A stretch of 5,797 nucleotides of DNA from NCBI GenBank assembly GCA_964490145.1, contig CAZBBS010000147.1, positions 1 through 5,797 on the forward strand, read 5' to 3'. This DNA comes from Eutrophocola sp964490145 (GTDB taxonomy: Bacteria; Pseudomonadota; Gammaproteobacteria; Pseudomonadales; Pseudohongiellaceae). Positions 4,914 to 5,797 of the stretch are shown in pieces. Position 1 is the stretch's first letter; every line of letters starts with the position of its first letter. Both the position numbers and the translations under genes were made by a program. Below the pieces are notes generated by a model, which saw nothing but the letters and a program-made list of their open reading frames with translations, was not told where the DNA came from and ran no database searches.

Positions 4914-5797
4914 TCAGAGGACGCTATCCACGATTCCCTTGAACTCATCAGCCGTGATGATGGTTTTCTTCTGAATGCCCAGGGATTTGACCTGAGCCAG
5001 AATTTCAGCCACGGCTTCATCGGTGTAGTCAGTAATACCCATACGCTCCAGGCTGTATGTCACAGAACGCTTGCCGCTTTTCTTGCCGAGCACGATGTCA
5101 CCATGACGGCCGGTCAGTGCAGGGTGGGTTCCGAACATGGCCAATGGTTCTTCTAGGACCAGATCAACACCAATACCTGACTCACGGGTGAAATTGCGGG
5201 CACCGCCTATTGGCTTGTTCACGGCGATGGGAATATTGCTGATTCTGGATACCAGTTCAAACAGTTCCGGGAATTTCTTGAGGTCATATCCCATCTTGAT
5301 GCCGTAAAGGACTTCAAGGGCAACGACCAGTTCTTCCATGGCGGCATTACCGGTACGCTCACCCAGGCCGTTCACACAGGAATGAATGACTGTAGCGCCA
5401 GCTTCAACACCGGCAAGCTCAGTAGCCACCCCCATACCGAAGTCGTTATGTGTATGCACTTCCACCGGCAGGTTGGTCAGGGCCTTGACCTTGCGCACCA
5501 TGTATTTGATGGCTTCAGGCAACGCACAGCCCATGGTATCCACCACACCGACTGAATCAGGAGGACAGGTATCCATCACGGTCTTGAGCAGATTTTCAAG
5601 ATCCTCTTCTCGCGCACGAGTGGTGTCATAGGGGAAGAATACTGTGTGGAGTCCATGATCCTTGGCGTACTTGATGATCGGCGCACTTTTCTTGGCGACA
5701 TCTTCCCAGGTCCAGCCAAACTGGTATTTCAATTTGGGATAGCCAATGGGCACTTCGATGATGACACCATCGGCACCACATTCAATGGCGGAGTCGA
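4914..5797 (-). CDS. HMGL-like (DRE-TIM) acyltransferase, isopropylmalate/homocitrate/citramalate synthase type, C-terminal part
   Basis: The frame is open to the right edge, giving 293 complete visible codons; the start and the N-terminal metal-binding D-R-E segment are outside. A GTG at 5753 is internal, since coding similarity continues upstream through CGADGVIIEVPIGYP. These enzymes condense acetyl-CoA with a 2-oxo acid at a divalent metal inside a TIM barrel. Seen: the metal-ligand motif VHTHNDFGMG (5459-5430) with its His-x-His, and NGLGERTGNA (5372-5343). The latter marks condensing enzymes; HMG-CoA lyases carry a GGCPYA-type loop with a catalytic Cys instead. A synthase-type subdomain follows with FTRESGIGVD (about 5192-5163) and DIVLGKKSGKRS (about 5096-5064). 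Only some 80 residues follow ESGIGVD, so the allosteric leucine-binding domain of classical LeuA is absent, as in NifV-like enzymes. The strand-end motif FFPYDTTRA (5639-5613) departs from the usual E-D-x-x-R. Exact substrate unknown; leuA, citramalate and homocitrate synthase remain possible. Confidence 0.88.
   Translation of the reverse strand, partial: DSAIECGADGVIIEVPIGYPKLKYQFGWTWEDVAKKSAPIIKYAKDHGLHTVFFPYDTTRAREEDLENLLKTVMDTCPPDSVGVVDTMGCALPEAIKYMVRKVKALTNLPVEVHTHNDFGMGVATELAGVEAGATVIHSCVNGLGERTGNAAMEELVVALEVLYGIKMGYDLKKFPELFELVSRISNIPIAVNKPIGGARNFTRESGIGVDLVLEEPLAMFGTHPALTGRHGDIVLGKKSGKRSVTYSLERMGITDYTDEAVAEILAQVKSLGIQKKTIITADEFKGIVDSVL

Noticed and set aside
4857..5156. Plus-strand frame across the terminator and the end of the acyltransferase
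   Set aside because: It runs through the terminator palindrome and is antisense to conserved enzyme sequence.
5343..5372. Calling the right-hand gene an HMG-CoA lyase
   Set aside because: The loop reads GLGERTGNA, typical of condensing synthases, rather than the Cys-containing GGCPYA-type loop of HMG-CoA lyases.
5751..5753. GTG as the start of the acyltransferase
   Set aside because: The frame continues upstream with family-like sequence (GADGVIIEV) to the window edge, and the N-terminal barrel strands and metal-binding motif would be missing from a protein starting here.

Overview
The window looks like a piece of a gammaproteobacterial chromosome, probably from a marine or other aerobic heterotroph. 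The support is a WrbA very close to the enterobacterial protein, a TonB-dependent receptor with a proteobacterial-style TonB box, compact GC-rich intrinsic terminators with T-tracts, and ordinary Shine-Dalgarno sites at some starts. Phylum-level placement is inference from gene content; no rRNA or other marker gene is present. There are no mobile elements, CRISPR arrays or tRNAs, and the genes show no obvious frameshifts.

Layout from left to right. At 1-399 (minus) is the N-terminal third or less of a TonB-dependent outer-membrane receptor, running off the left edge. At 582-1286 (minus) is a complete 234-residue alpha/beta-hydrolase. At 1287-1463 is a divergent regulatory region with a back-to-back pair of sigma70-like promoters, one for the hydrolase and one for wrbA. 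At 1464-2063 (plus) is wrbA, encoding an FMN-dependent NAD(P)H:quinone oxidoreductase, ended by a strong hairpin terminator. At 2201-4657 (plus) is a large exported protein of the PSD/PSCyt (DUF1587-1595-1592-1588-1585) family with two CxxCH haem-binding motifs, ended by a very strong terminator. At 4914-5797 (minus) is the C-terminal part of an HMGL-like (DRE-TIM) acyltransferase of the isopropylmalate/homocitrate/citramalate synthase type. It has its own terminator and its start lies beyond the right edge.

The genes do not form one operon: each is separated by promoters, terminators or both. The most unusual element is the DUF1592-family di-haem protein. In many genomes it sits beside a DUF1552 partner, but here it is a stand-alone transcription unit. 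The acyltransferase has a divergent catalytic-region motif (FFPYDTTRA where classical LeuA/NifV enzymes carry an E-D pair), so its substrate cannot be assumed. I found no convincing evidence of a new multi-gene system in this window; the best leads are these two proteins and the divergent promoter region.
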